DNA of 64,000 nt, from the NCBI RefSeq assembly GCF_030272615.1, contig NC_081408.1, positions 764,104,173 to 764,168,172 of the forward strand, given 5' to 3'. A model generated the notes under the pieces. It searched no databases. It saw only the letters and a program-made list of their open reading frames with translations, and was not told where the DNA came from. Shown here one piece after another: positions 24,745 to 35,715 of this stretch (the stretch's first letter is position 1; each line of letters starts with the position of its first letter). Both the position numbers and the translations under genes were made by a program. Source of the stretch: Cryptomeria japonica. Lineage: Eukaryota > Streptophyta > Pinopsida > Cupressales > Cupressaceae.

Positions 24745-27519
24745 AGTCAGTTGACCCCCCCTAATGACACATCTTGCACCCCCAAGAGAGCTCACAACTA
24801 CTGGAACTTACTCTCGGTGAAAGGTTTGGTGAATATGTCAGCAACCTGCTCTGTTGTAGGACAATACTGCAAATCAATGACTTGCTCCTGGATGAGCTCT
24901 CGGATATAGTGCATATGAATCTAGATGTGTTTGGTCCGCTGGTGCTGGACCGGGTTCTTCAAGATTGCAATGGCACTCTGATTGTCACAATGTAGAACTG
25001 TCGGTCATGGAGTGGTGAATCCAAACTCTGTGAGGATCTGCTGGAGCCAAATGGTCTCAGTCACTGCATTAATAGCGCCTCGATACTCAGCCTCAGTCGA
25101 GGAAAGAGAAATAGCATGTTGCTTCTTGCTCTGCCAACAAATGGGGCCTGAACCAAGGTGAAAACTGTAACCAGAAGTAGACTTACGATCAACTAGATCG
25201 CCAACCCAATCGAAGTCTGTGTAACCAACCAAGCGAAGTCCTGTGCCTGCTGCACAGTGAATCCCATAGTGATGTGTACCCTGGATGTAATGAAGGATGC
25301 GTTTGGCGGGTTTCCAATGAAGCTCATGTGGATCCTGCATGAAGCAGGAAACCATGCCAACTGCAAATGAAATGTCAGGGCGTGAATGAGTCAAGTAGAT
25401 GAGACTACCCACAAGCTAACGATACAAAGTGGCATCAACTAGTGGAGAAGAACATTGAGCCTCAAGCTTGACTCCTGAAAGAAAGGGAGTTGGGGCAGGC
25501 TTACAATCAGCCATATGAAAGAGTGCAAGTAGATCAAGAGCATACTTGGGCTGCGATAGAGTAATCTCGGAGGGTGACTGTGAAATCTCTATCCCGAGAA
25601 AGTAGTGCAAAAGACCCAAGTCAGTCATAGCAAATCTGTCATGCAAAGCAGATTTGACCCTGCTAATGATGGATGAAGTACTCCCTGTAATGATCAAGTC
25701 ATCAACATAGAGCACAAGTATCAAGTGAGAGTCATCCTGTCGCAAAATGTAGACATTCGGATCGGAATGACACCTGGTGAACCCTGCGGAGAGAAGAAAG
25801 GAATCCATCTTGGCGTACCAAGCCTTGGGGGCCTACTTAAGGCCATAGAGAGATTTCCTTAGTCTGCAAACCAAGGAAGTATCCTGGATGAAACCCTGTG
25901 GCTGCTCCATATAAATCTCCTCATCAAGATCACCATGAAGAAGAGCACTCTTCACATCCATCTGATGTACAACCCAACCATGAGCTGCAGCAATAGCAAG
26001 TGTCAAACGAATGGAGTTCATCTTGGCTATGGGTGCAAAGGTCTCAGTATAGTCAACACCTGCAACCTACGAGAAATCTTTTGCAACAAGCCGAGCCTTA
26101 TACTTATCCACACTACCATCCGCTGCAAACTTGGTCCGATAGATCCACTTACATCGAACCATCTTTCTCCCCTTAGGGAGATGGACTAGATCCCATGTGT
26201 TGTTCCTCATCAAGGAACTATACTCTTCCTCTATAGCTTGGTCCCACTCAGGAACCCCTGATGCTTCCCTAAATGTCTGTGGATTGGAAGCGGTAGCAAT
26301 GAATGCATGTGGAAGATCCTGATGTTGTGATCGAGTTCTCCATGTATCCGAAGGATCCCCAACAAGAGAACCCGCAGACTCAAGTATCTGTCGAGCCCAA
26401 CGAGGTCTAGGTGGAGGTGGAGAACGAGGCTCCTCAACTGCAAGTGGACCCTGCGGAGGTGTAACCCTGCGAGTCGAAGTTGAGGGAGTCTCATCATCTG
26501 AATCACTAACATCACTATCCACAATGGAGGAAGGCGGAGGAGGTAGAGAGGCTAAGCTAGGAGAGCTTTCCTCAAAGTAAACACTCCTCTCAATGAATAC
26601 CTCATGTGTCTCTGGATCCATCAATCTGTATGCCTTAACACCCTCAGGATATCCAACAAATATGCAAGGTTGACTCTGAGGTTCCAATGCCTTGCGTTTC
26701 TGTGGAGGTATGCGAGCCCATGCTGGACACCCAAAGACTTTGAAATGTCTCACAATCGGTTTCCTACCAGCCCAAGCTTCAAAAGGAGTAATACCTTGTA
26801 AAGCTTTGTGAGGAACTCGATTCTGGATGTGTGTGGCACAACTGATAGCCTCTGCCCAAAAGGTGGGATCAAGAGAACGTGCATGTATCATACAGCTAGC
26901 CATTTCTTTGAGAGTTCTATTCTTGCGTTCTGCAACCCCATTCTGCTGTGGAGTATAAGCGACAGAATGCTGAAGATCAATCCCCTCAAATGTACAAAAA
27001 TCCTCAAGTCTCTTGTTCACATATTCCCTTCCATTATCTGTACGAAGAATCTTGACCACTTTCCCTGATTACTTCTCCACACGAGTCTTGAAGTCCTGAA
27101 ATCTGTCAAATACTTCACTCTTATGAATGAGAAAGTAGACCCAAGTGAAGCGGGAGTAGTCATCAATGAAGGTAAGAACATAGCAGGCCTTACTAAATGA
27201 AGGTGCTGGAAATGGACCTGCTACATCACTGTGAACAAGTTGAAGAACTTCCAAAGCTCTCCAAGTTTTCTCTTTATCAAACTTCTCTTCGGGATGCTTG
27301 CCAATGGAACAACCTGAACATACGCCCTCTGAAAAAATGATTTGAGGAAGACCTGTGACCATGTCTTTAGTGCTGAGCTACTGAAGATAGCGGTAGTTGA
27401 GGTGACCAAACCGCTCATGCCATAGCTTACTTTCTGAATTTGAATGAGTAAGCAAGGCCCTAGAAGGTGAACTTGGCACAAAGTGGGAGAATGAATAAAG
27501 CCTTGAGTTGTCATTGACT
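24745..27519 (-). pseudogene. pol: Integrase-RT-RNase H polyprotein of element B
   Basis: In element sense: a zinc-binding region ending SGCSIGKHPEEKF (about 27300); integrase core LVHSDVAGPFP, FIDDYSRFTWVYF, LRTDNGREYVN and TPQQNGVAERKNRT; RT with NNTWDLV, KSLYGLK, VLYVDDLIITG and RFAMTDLGLLHYFLGIEI; RNase H with GYTDFDWVGD and SLSSTEAEYRGA, then DNQSAIAILKNP below 25005. The frame is open except for six stops: 27378, 27069, 26067, 25833, 25416 and 25005 (lowest coordinates). All fit Gln or Arg codons hit by C-to-T. The catalytic residues are still in place. Confidence 0.93.
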
Positions 27520-28861
27520 GTCCCATTGCTACCAAGGCATCATCATCAAGTTCCTTTACCACAACTGAATCTGGTGTAAACTCAACCTTTTTCCCATTCC
27601 CATAGTGAGTGATTTGGTAGATGGAGAGAAGGTTGGTAGACAAGTTAGGAACATAGAGAACATTCTCAAATGTTCCATCATCCATGTCAACTAAACCTTT
27701 CCCTTCAACCTCTACTTGTGTGTCATCACCTATGTAAATGTGAGGTACCTTAGATGGCTCCAATGAAGAAAACTGCTCCTTTGTAGAACCCATGTGATAT
27801 GAGGCACCCGAGTCAAGTATCCATTGCTGTGAAGAACCTGCTTTAGCCACAAATGCTTGCCCTTTTCCCTTAGACTGTGAGGAAGAAGAAGAAGATGAAT
27901 CCTTCTTTGTGTAGGCGGATGGCAAGTTGATGTTGTTTTTCTTGAGAAGATTGGTTAACTCATCAACTTGTTTTGCGTGGCATCGATGCTCATCATGACC
28001 ATACTTTTTGCAATATGCACAAGTTGGTTTATCCTTCTTAGGTGGTGTCCCCTTCTTGGAAGAGGATTGAAAATTGCCTTGTGATGGAGAGGATGATTGT
28101 CCCTTCTCCTGGTGTGGTTGAAACTTAGATTGCTTCTTCTTCTTGTTGGAATCTTTGCCTTGACCTCCTTGATTTCCTTGATTTGCTACCAAAGCCTTGG
28201 ACTTTGAAGACTTGAGAAACCCCATGTTCAACAACTTCGATTGTTCCAATATCAACATTTCTGTGAAAGCATCAAAAGAAGGCATAACATAAGAACTCCC
28301 CACTGTCAAACGATGAGTTTGGAAGCTAGATACAAATGCTGCATATTCTGGTGCAAGCTTATCCAACAAGTTGAATATCAATTGAGCATCCTTCTTGTCA
28401 ATTCCACAATCCTTTAGCTTTGCTCTTAGCTCATTTTCTTTGGTTACATAATCTTGGATTGTATCAAAATTCTTGGGATCTAATTTGGTGAGCTCATTAT
28501 CAATCTGATAGCCTCTGATTTCATCAACTTGTCCATACAATTTCTGAAACATATCCCAAGCCTCTTTGATTGTTTTACACTTCTCAATGTGGAAAATGAG
28601 GTCATCTGATACATACTTGCGTAAGGTTCCAAGAGCCATGCAATTCTTTGTGAGCCATTCTAATTGAGCATTTTGATCAGCCTTGGGATCAGGTGGTGTT
28701 GTTATTGTTCCATCTATGCAGTGTGTGAGACCCTTTTCCATTAGTTTACTCCATACTTTAATTTTCCATGATGCATAATTATGTGGAGTTAATGGTCGAA
28801 ACTTATTAGGACTCATTGCAACAAGAGTGGAAAGAGCACAAAGAGAGGCACAATCACACAA
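27520..28861 (-). pseudogene. gag: Gag and protease start of element B
   Basis: Opens at ATG 28861 or, more likely, at the internal ATG giving MSPNKFRPLTPHNYASWKIK (about 28816), the usual copia Gag start. It continues through KFDTIQDY/capsid text, a Lys/Ser/Gln-rich linker, a zinc knuckle CAYCKKYGHDEHRC (C-X2-C-X4-H-X4-C) and the aspartic protease active site WILDSGASYHM. The frame is continuous for about 440 codons, then slips near 27520 (after DDDALVAMG), so pol lies in another frame. Gag packages RNA; the protease cleaves the polyprotein. Confidence 0.92.
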
Positions 28862-30334
28862 GACACCCCCCCAAATTCACTCAATCAAAGAAACCCCCCC
28901 CCCCAAAATGTGATGATTTTGGCACTTTATAAGTAGTGCGTATACAATGGGCCACTTGCAAAAAATGGCAAAGTGGTCTTCTAATTTACAATTTTACAAC
29001 TGCCTCAATAAGGCCAAAAGAGACTCAAATTGATAATGCAAGAGATCTAACTAAGATCCAAGCAATTTACAAGTACCTAATAGGCCAAATAAGACCAATA
29101 TCTGAAAGTACAATTTTTACTCAAAATCTCTAAAATCTGATCATAGATTCTGAAAGTAGATGAAAAAATAAGCACTTTCAAAAAAAATGGCACCTGAAAA
29201 GGAGGTCGTATGAGCTCAAACAAGGCCTTTGAAGTTGCAGAATTGAGGATTGGACAGGTGCAACTGAGAGAATCTGAAAATTTTTAAAAACCTATGCATC
29301 AAAATTAGAAAATAACCACACCACTGCGAAGATCACGAAATTTTAGCCCATTTCAAAAAAAATTGCACTAAAAAAGGAGCAAAAATGAGCAAGATATGGC
29401 CTTTCAAAGTTGGACTGCAAAACTGAAAAGCTCAATGGAGAGGGGTCAAAAAAAATTTCAAAAAGTGCTGATGTGGAGCTGACGTCAGTAAATCACTGTG
29501 TTAAATTTGACGGTCGTATGACCATCGCAAAAACTTCACCTCCCTGCTGACTGGGCATCCGTACTGTACGGACTGCTGACTGTGTCACTGACTGTGCAGG
29601 CCGTACGGATGACGTGGCACTGTACGGACTGTTTGCGTGTCATGGTGACTGGGTAGGCCGTACTGTCTACGTGGCGCTATACATGGCGTACGGAGGCTGT
29701 GTCAGGCCACGTGGCGTGTTCGGGTTGACTAGGCCGCACCGGAGGGTTTTTGGCCGGCAGGAGTTGTCTGCACCGGATGTCTGAGGCTGACGGCGGCGCC
29801 GGAGCGGCTGGAGTTAGCGCGTCACCGGAGATCTCTGGCCGGCGGTGGCGCCGAGGAGACGGGCGCTACGGGCCGGGGCTTTCGGAGTGCCTGCGGCGAC
29901 GGCGACAGCGGCACGGGAGAACGCGGCGGAAGGACGAACACGACGGCGATCGGGGCGCTCTGCAGCGGCAGGTACCTGCAACATGCGCACAGCGGGTACG
30001 GAGTGCGGGGGGGGGGTCTGCGGACCCCCAAACTTTTGATTTTTTATTTTTTTTTAATTTTTTTTTTTTGCTTTCGGATTTTTTTTTTTTTCGAAAAATA
30101 AATTTTTCTGTAAAAAAATTTTCGAAATCCGTACGAAAATAGGCAAAATGGAGAAAAAAAAAATTTCTCACCAAAATAGGTCGACTTTATAGTCGAAATT
30201 TATGGAAATGGCCTCCCGGATTCAACAGTGATGTCCAAATCGCTGTATGATGCCCCCAAAAAATGAAGATCCCCAAATCCGAAAATAGAAGCCTTCCACG
30301 ATGTCTCCAAAAACTGATCAACGAAGCCCCAATA
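28862..30334 (-). other. Long leader of element B with GC-rich block
   Basis: 1.47 kb between PBS and gag with no supported gene. 29490-30030 is strongly GC-rich in otherwise AT-rich DNA, with repeated gtacgg/ccgtac words (about 29560-29720) and CGG-rich text. 30010-30170 holds long T and A runs. Open frames here (29750 plus, 29866 minus) are composition artefacts. Confidence 0.7.
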
Positions 30335-30346
30335 GCTCTGATAACA
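30335..30346 (-). other. Primer binding site of element B
   Basis: Minus-strand tgttatcagagc directly follows the 5' LTR; it is the initiator-Met tRNA primer site tggtatcagagc with one change. Confidence 0.8.
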
Positions 30347-30773
30347 TGTTGGATTTTGCCAAGATCAAGGGCACAATGAAAAGCATAAAAGAGACAATAG
30401 AATGACAAGAACAAACTGTATTCTCATCAATATACAAATGATCAACTGGATTAACCAATACAATGAATAGAGGCCTGCTTATATAGGCAAGGCTATATGG
30501 ATGTATGAGCACACAAATATGACATGTGGCTCAATGAGAAACAAGGGTAGGTAGGAGAAATAATATAATATTCCACAAGAGGTGGATGACCCACCGAATG
30601 TGGAGTGTAACAGCAAAATAAGACCACAAAAGGTGGAATTTCTCCTACAAGCTCTATCCCTAAGTGCACACTTCCCTAAGTGTCTCAATTCCAAATTACG
30701 ATGAGATGCATTATCCTAAGTTAACTTAAGTAAGTGTAATAATATCCAAAATGAATATTTATTTACACCAACA
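30347..30773 (-). repeat. 5' LTR of element B
   Basis: 427 bp, tgttggattttgcc to acaccaaca, paired with 24031-24477. Confidence 0.95.
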
Positions 30774-31270
30774 ATTTGCTTACCCAATTGATATTCCTTA
30801 CATAACGAATTAGCAAGCTTAACAACCTTAGGTAGATCTCTAACAGCTTGAATAGAACTTATCTTAATCATTGAATCAAAATTAACCTGACAAATTCTCC
30901 TATGCCACAACCAACTTTCATCAATCTGAGCAATCAAACAACTTTTCTCACCAACATTCAAATGAAAAGTATTACCTTCAGTCTTAGTTCCAGATGTAGT
31001 CTCTATACCTGAGGCATTTAGGATCTTGCATTTACCATTATTAAATTGCAAATCATAAGCTTTGTCAACCATCTATCCAACACGCAAAAGATTATGCTTC
31101 AAACCTTCAACATACAAGACATCATCAATATTATGCTTACCATCAAAGGAAATAGAACCTCTACCGTGGATCACACAAGCCTTGTCATCTCCAAATCTTA
31201 CTATTCCACCATCATACCTTTTCATACTCACAAATTTGCTTTTATCACTAATCATATGAGGTGAACAACC
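30774..31270 (-). pseudogene. pol: Protease C-part and pre-integrase of element A
   Basis: Reads GCSPHMISDKSKFVSMKRYD (after the protease active site), VLYVEGLKHNLLRVG and the pre-integrase zinc-binding segment ESWLWHRRICQVNFDSMIKI, ending YQLGKQ at the B insertion. The active-site half lies beyond solo LTR D, near 32500. An internal stop separates the two stretches at 31073. Confidence 0.85.
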
Positions 31271-32495
31271 TATCAATCCCAACTGGTACTAAGACGGGAG
31301 GGTTGAATCAACACTTTACCAATTTTAAAAACTTTTAACTCAAGTTTGTACTAATTTAACATTCATCAATATAAATAATTACTGTAGAAGAATATGAATG
31401 CATGAAAAGATACACAGTGACACCAAGATTTATCTCGTGGAAACCAAAATGGGATAAAACCATGGTGTGAGTAGGAACTCAAAAAATTTGTACTCTTCTA
31501 AAGTACGCCCGGTGAAGAGCAATCTCTGTTAGGAGATTACAAAGACACTATTAGGTGCCACCCAGTTAAGGGATTTTGTTTAAGGCCTGTCAATGCCTTT
31601 ACCTTGTTAAAGGTAGCCTTGTTAAAGGTCTTAGGATCATCAATTAAGATGACACCATGTTAAGGGATTTTTACAATGGGACGTGTTAAAGTCCACCCTA
31701 TTAAGGGATTTTAGTTACAATGGTTAGAAAGCAATAGAAAGATGATCTACTAGAGTGGCTACTGATAGCTTGATCAAATCACATTGAAAATCAAACTCTA
31801 TCTGCACCGGTTGTATCTTCTCTACACAACACCAGTTTTTTGCTTATACCTTCAGCTCTGCAATCTGTCAATTCTCTGACCCTCAGCTCTGCACTTTATT
31901 GATTTTATGATCCTCGGCTCTGCACTCTGCTCTGCTCCCCCTGTGTTCACCTTTTCTCGGATCTATTTTCACAGCAACAACCTTATCAAAAATGAATTTA
32001 GTAAATTTATTAACCTCTAATTTTGTCGCCAAATTTCCCTCCAAAACATTAGATTCAAAATTATGTTATCACGCCATAAATCACTATGCACAAATTGTTC
32101 CAGGAATCTCTATCAAAACATTCGTTCATGTCGATAAGTCTATCGGTTGACTGGATAAGACTGTCGGTTTGACTGGATGTTAACTGAATGTTACCAAGGC
32201 TATCAGTTACAAACTCTACAGGTGTGTCAATCAAGATCTACTTAGCCGGTTACCTCTTGTATACCGATTTAATAACTACTTAGCCGATTATACCATTTTG
32301 TTTATTGCTTATCCGATTTACCTCTTCTGTGTCGATCTAGTCACTACTTGTCTTGTTGTGTCAGTCTCCTTACTGCTTGCCCTGGTATACTGGTCTATTC
32401 ATTTTCGATAGACTGTGAAGACTTGGAAGATGATGTTGCCAACAATGACAACCATATAATTCACCGGTCATACAAAAGGCACCAAAATGCCAACA
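31271..32495 (-). mobile_element. Solo copia-type LTR D inside protease of A
   Basis: 1225 bp with perfect 5-bp flanks caacc at 31266-31270 and 32496-32500. The plus-strand right end is gccaaca; the left end reads tatcaatcc where a TG would be canonical. It interrupts the protease of A exactly inside the VID(S)GC active-site motif. There is no primer site, gag or pol, so it is the recombination product of a full element. Internal text (ctcgtggaaaccaaaatggg, gttaagggatttt) is shared in type with LTR E. Confidence 0.85.
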
Positions 32496-32500
32496 CAACC

Positions 32501-33663
32501 GTTGTCAATCACTCATTCATCTTTTTCTTCAACTTTAGTAGCTAAAGGTTTCTCCTTATTAGTGCAGCTAGTGGAATCAATAGGTATCGGTCCATCTTCT
32601 TTAATGGCAATAAACACAACTTCATCTCCTTTTGATTCTTTGTATGCTACACCTTCATAGCATTATAATAGCAGTTCTTCTAATGCTTATACTTCTGGTT
32701 ATATTTTTAAGGCTTAGCATACTTCTCATGATTCTCATATCTATCATTCCTATCATGCTTATCAAATTTATCATGCCTATCATACTTAGCCATTCTCTCC
32801 GGGCACCTAGAAGAAAAATGTCCTACCTTATTGCAAGAGAAACATTTCAAGGGCAATTTTCCATCATACTTGCCAACTCCTTTAGGCAATCTATGGGAAA
32901 TCAATGCTTCGAGATCATCCAGCTCTCTTTCTTTCTCTTCCATCTCTCTCCTTTCTCTTTCATATCTGGATATTTTGCATTCTTCAAGATCATACTTTTG
33001 CTTTCTGAATACAGATGCTCTAAATGTTGTCTCAGACTTTCCATGTGATTCACCAAATTTGCTCAACTCAAATGTAGCAATCTTTCCAACCAGCATATCT
33101 CTTGTTACTGTAGTCACACTTTGGATTTCATCAATAGCAACTACCTTATGTTTATAAATAAGAGTCAAAGATCTCAACACCTTAGCAACAATTTAATCTT
33201 TTTCAAGGGTTCCATCGGCACATCTGATACCTAGGAAAAGATCATTCACATTATCCATAAAGGTATTTATGTTCTCATCTTCTCCTGTCTTCATCATCTC
33301 ATACTTCCCTTTCAAACTCTACAACTTAGCAACTTTCACTTGTTTATCTCCTTCATACAGGGTCTCAATCTTCTCCTAGATCTCATGTGCGATCTGAAGT
33401 CCCATCATATTTGTCATCTTTGAATCAGTCAGGGCACTCAGCAATGCTTCCTTCACTCTAATGTTATGTTCAAGTTTCTTGATCTCATCAGCAGTAATCG
33501 GTCCATTTAGAGGAGCAAAATAGGCATTCTTTGTAATCTTCCAGTAATCTTTTCCAAGACATCTCAAGTGCACTTCCATCTGACTCTTTCATATAGAATA
33601 GTTACTTCCATCAAATCTCATAATCTCCTTCTTAAAGATAACACCTCCAGTTCCAGTTGTCAT
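32501..33663 (-). pseudogene. gag: Gag of element A, plus protease start
   Basis: Starts MTTGTGGVIF at 33663, soon after the PBS. Continues with RFDGSNYSI, YWKITKNAYFAPLNGPITAD, a basic coiled stretch YERERREMEEKERELDDLEA, and zinc knuckle CFSCNKVGHFSSRCPER (about 32810) followed by an unusual run of DRHDKFDKHDR-type charged repeats. Nonsense codons break it, for example at 33376 and a TGG-to-TGA at about 33594 in NYSIWKS. The protease start VIDNGC is reached at 32501 where LTR D sits. Confidence 0.85.
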
Positions 33664-33705
33664 CTTGAATCTCCTCAAATGGTTAATCTTCTTCAAAAGG
33701 ATCTA

Positions 33706-33717
33706 GCTCTGATACCA
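33706..33717 (-). other. Primer binding site of element A
   Basis: Minus-strand tggtatcagagc, two bases from the 5' LTR, exactly complementary to the 3' end of plant initiator methionine tRNA. Confidence 0.9.
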
Positions 33718-33719
33718 AT

Positions 33720-35045
33720 TGTTGGCAACAACAATGAAGGAAAACTGAGAAAGGGGGTGATTAGTTTTCACCGAATCTACAACCTTAACCACAAAAACAG
33801 ATTTGATAGACTGCATCAATAACAAAGATAAGAAAGTAGACATCACAACACACAACACCAAAATTTTGATGTAGAAAACCCAGTTAAGGGAAAAACCATG
33901 GTGGGAATCTACCCACAATAAGATGATACTTTGTAGTAGTACGTGAAAATATAACAATGGGGAATGCACATGCATTTAGGCACAACGCTTAGAGCTTACT
34001 ACTCAAAAGATAATGACCCAAAAGGCTACAAACCTCTGGGAAGTCTCACTGACTTACAACAAGATTTAGACTACAATCTGTAATGAATGAACTACAATAA
34101 TAACATCTCCAAATGCCTGATGATAGTTCTGGTTAAGCAAAATTGTTTGCTCTGCTACACCTATCTCTATTAAACACATCACACTAAAAGATGAATCCTT
34201 ATTCGCACATACACCACTTTCTAATAATGCAAACAGAACCTCGACATCTAAATTACATGACAATATCACCTATTTATACAATTCATCAACCTTGACAACA
34301 AGGTCGGCTAAACCCCCAACTCATAATTAAAAAATTACATCATGGGATACAAGGATTGACCATCGAACTAATATAATGATATACATGACATAACATGGTC
34401 CTAATTTAAATTCCCAAATGTGCAACACCACCAGAAATCATGTCAAGATCAACCACAACATGCTACACCACCAAGAAAATCACATAACACGAAGAATGTC
34501 ACTAGTTGAGCGAAATCACCAAAACATCACTCAGTGATCAATGCAGATCATTAAAAAAAATAGGACAAAATTAGGAAACACCAGCAAGCATGTTAAAATC
34601 ATTAGTAATAGTTGCACCAACACCACTTTTCAAATCTTCATCTGTCAACGTCTGAAACTCTGGAACTCTCAAACAACAACAACTGTCACAAAAAAAGATA
34701 ATTTGCGGAGCACCAAATTATAAACCATCTACAATGAAGACACAGAAGGCCATCCCAAACAATATCCCAAAGACTTGGGTCTTGAGTAGATCACACTAGA
34801 ATATACCGAAGGGAATACTTAACTTTGCAAAGCACTAATCAGAAAAAACAAACTGCAAAACCAAATCATATGATATGATCAATTAAGCTTCTTGGATCAC
34901 TAAAACCAATATAGACGAATATAGTGATACTAAAAGTAATTTGTACACCAAACCAAAATCCCAATAAACCAATCTGCAATCACTGGAGCAAGAATATGTT
35001 GAAATCAATGACAACAACATATCCTAGCAGCAACAATGTCCAACA
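33720..35045 (-). repeat. 5' LTR of element A
   Basis: 1326 bp paired with 19904-21223; same TGTTGG...CCAACA ends. Confidence 0.92.
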
Positions 35046-35715
35046 CGTAGCTAGTGTGAATGACAAAGGAAACAAATCCACAACTCCTCCTAATCAAAAT
35101 ATTCAAATATTTACTAATTCTTTGCCTTCCCAATCTACTAATGTGGTTGAATTTGAGCCTTTTGCACTTTCTCTCGATGACCTTGTTATTGAGTCCAATA
35201 ATGTGGTGAATCTTGTTGACAAGCATATACCTTCGAATGACCTATGCATTACCTTTGATTCTAGTGAGACTATTGATGTAATTGATGACCCACTATTCTC
35301 ATGAGGAGTGCTTATTGATCCAACATTTATGGTGAATGTGATCACTAAATAATATCTGTATACTTTACAATTGCATCAAGTAACATATGATAAATCTAAT
35401 GTAATGTTCAAGGTGTATGATGGTTTATGTTGCCCTATTGTTGGTTCCACTACTCTTCCCATTGAGGTTGGTACTAAGTGCTTAGATGTCATTTTTGCTA
35501 TCATTCCTACATCGGATCAATTTAGTGTGAAGTTGGGACATCCTTGGCTCTCTTCCATGAAAGTGATTCCTTCTACTATTCATAAATATTTAAAATTTCC
35601 TCATAATGATAAAATCATAATAATTAATCACAATACATACCAACCCATAGTGATGCATGGAGATGTTAGCCTTGATTACTTTTGGCCTAAACAATTTGAG
35701 CCTCTTAAGCCTTGA
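35046..35715 (+). pseudogene. Ty3/gypsy gag tail and protease-like domain
   Basis: Resumes the gag frame broken at 19903. It reads NVVEFEPFALSLDDLV, then after stops LHQVTYDKSNVMFKVYDG, LPIEVGTKCLDVIFAIIPTS and KLGHPWLSSMKVIPSTIHKY, which is the retropepsin-like fold end (hydrophobic-Ile/Leu-Gly-hydrophobic-W) of plant gypsy Gag-Pro. The canonical catalytic triplet is not clearly visible. Stops are at about 35302 and 35348. Confidence 0.7.

Larger units (their letters stand above)
24031..30773 (-). mobile_element. Ty1/copia retrotransposon B, young, inside integrase of A
   Basis: Full-length copia element on the minus strand (6743 bp). It has LTRs 24031-24477 and 30347-30773, PBS 30335-30346, a long leader, gag/protease 27520-28861 and pol to about 24745. 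Flanks are gtttg (24026-24030) and atttg (30774-30778), a target duplication with one transition; cutting it out restores integrase of A. The two LTRs differ by about eight substitutions plus one 20-bp indel by eye, the least divergence of any LTR pair here. Six nonsense codons and one frameshift disable it. Confidence 0.95.
19904..35045 (-). mobile_element. Ty1/copia retrotransposon A (nested host of B and D)
   Basis: A complete but decayed copia element on the minus strand. It has LTRs at 19904-21223 and 33720-35045, a primer site at 33706-33717, a polypurine tract at 21224-21237 and gene order gag, protease, integrase, RT, RNase H. LTR ends are TGTTGG...CCAACA. Flanking 5-mers are tgtag (19899-19903) and cgtag (35046-35050), a target duplication with one transition; removing A restores the gypsy gag reading frame. 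It is interrupted by copia element B (24031-30773) and solo LTR D (31271-32495); without them it is about 7.2 kb. LTRs differ by roughly a tenth or more by eye, so it is old. Confidence 0.92.

Noticed and set aside
29750-30142. 130-codon plus-strand frame and opposing Arg-rich frames in the GC-rich block
   Set aside because: High GC removes stop codons; no domain, and the region is the untranslated leader of element B.
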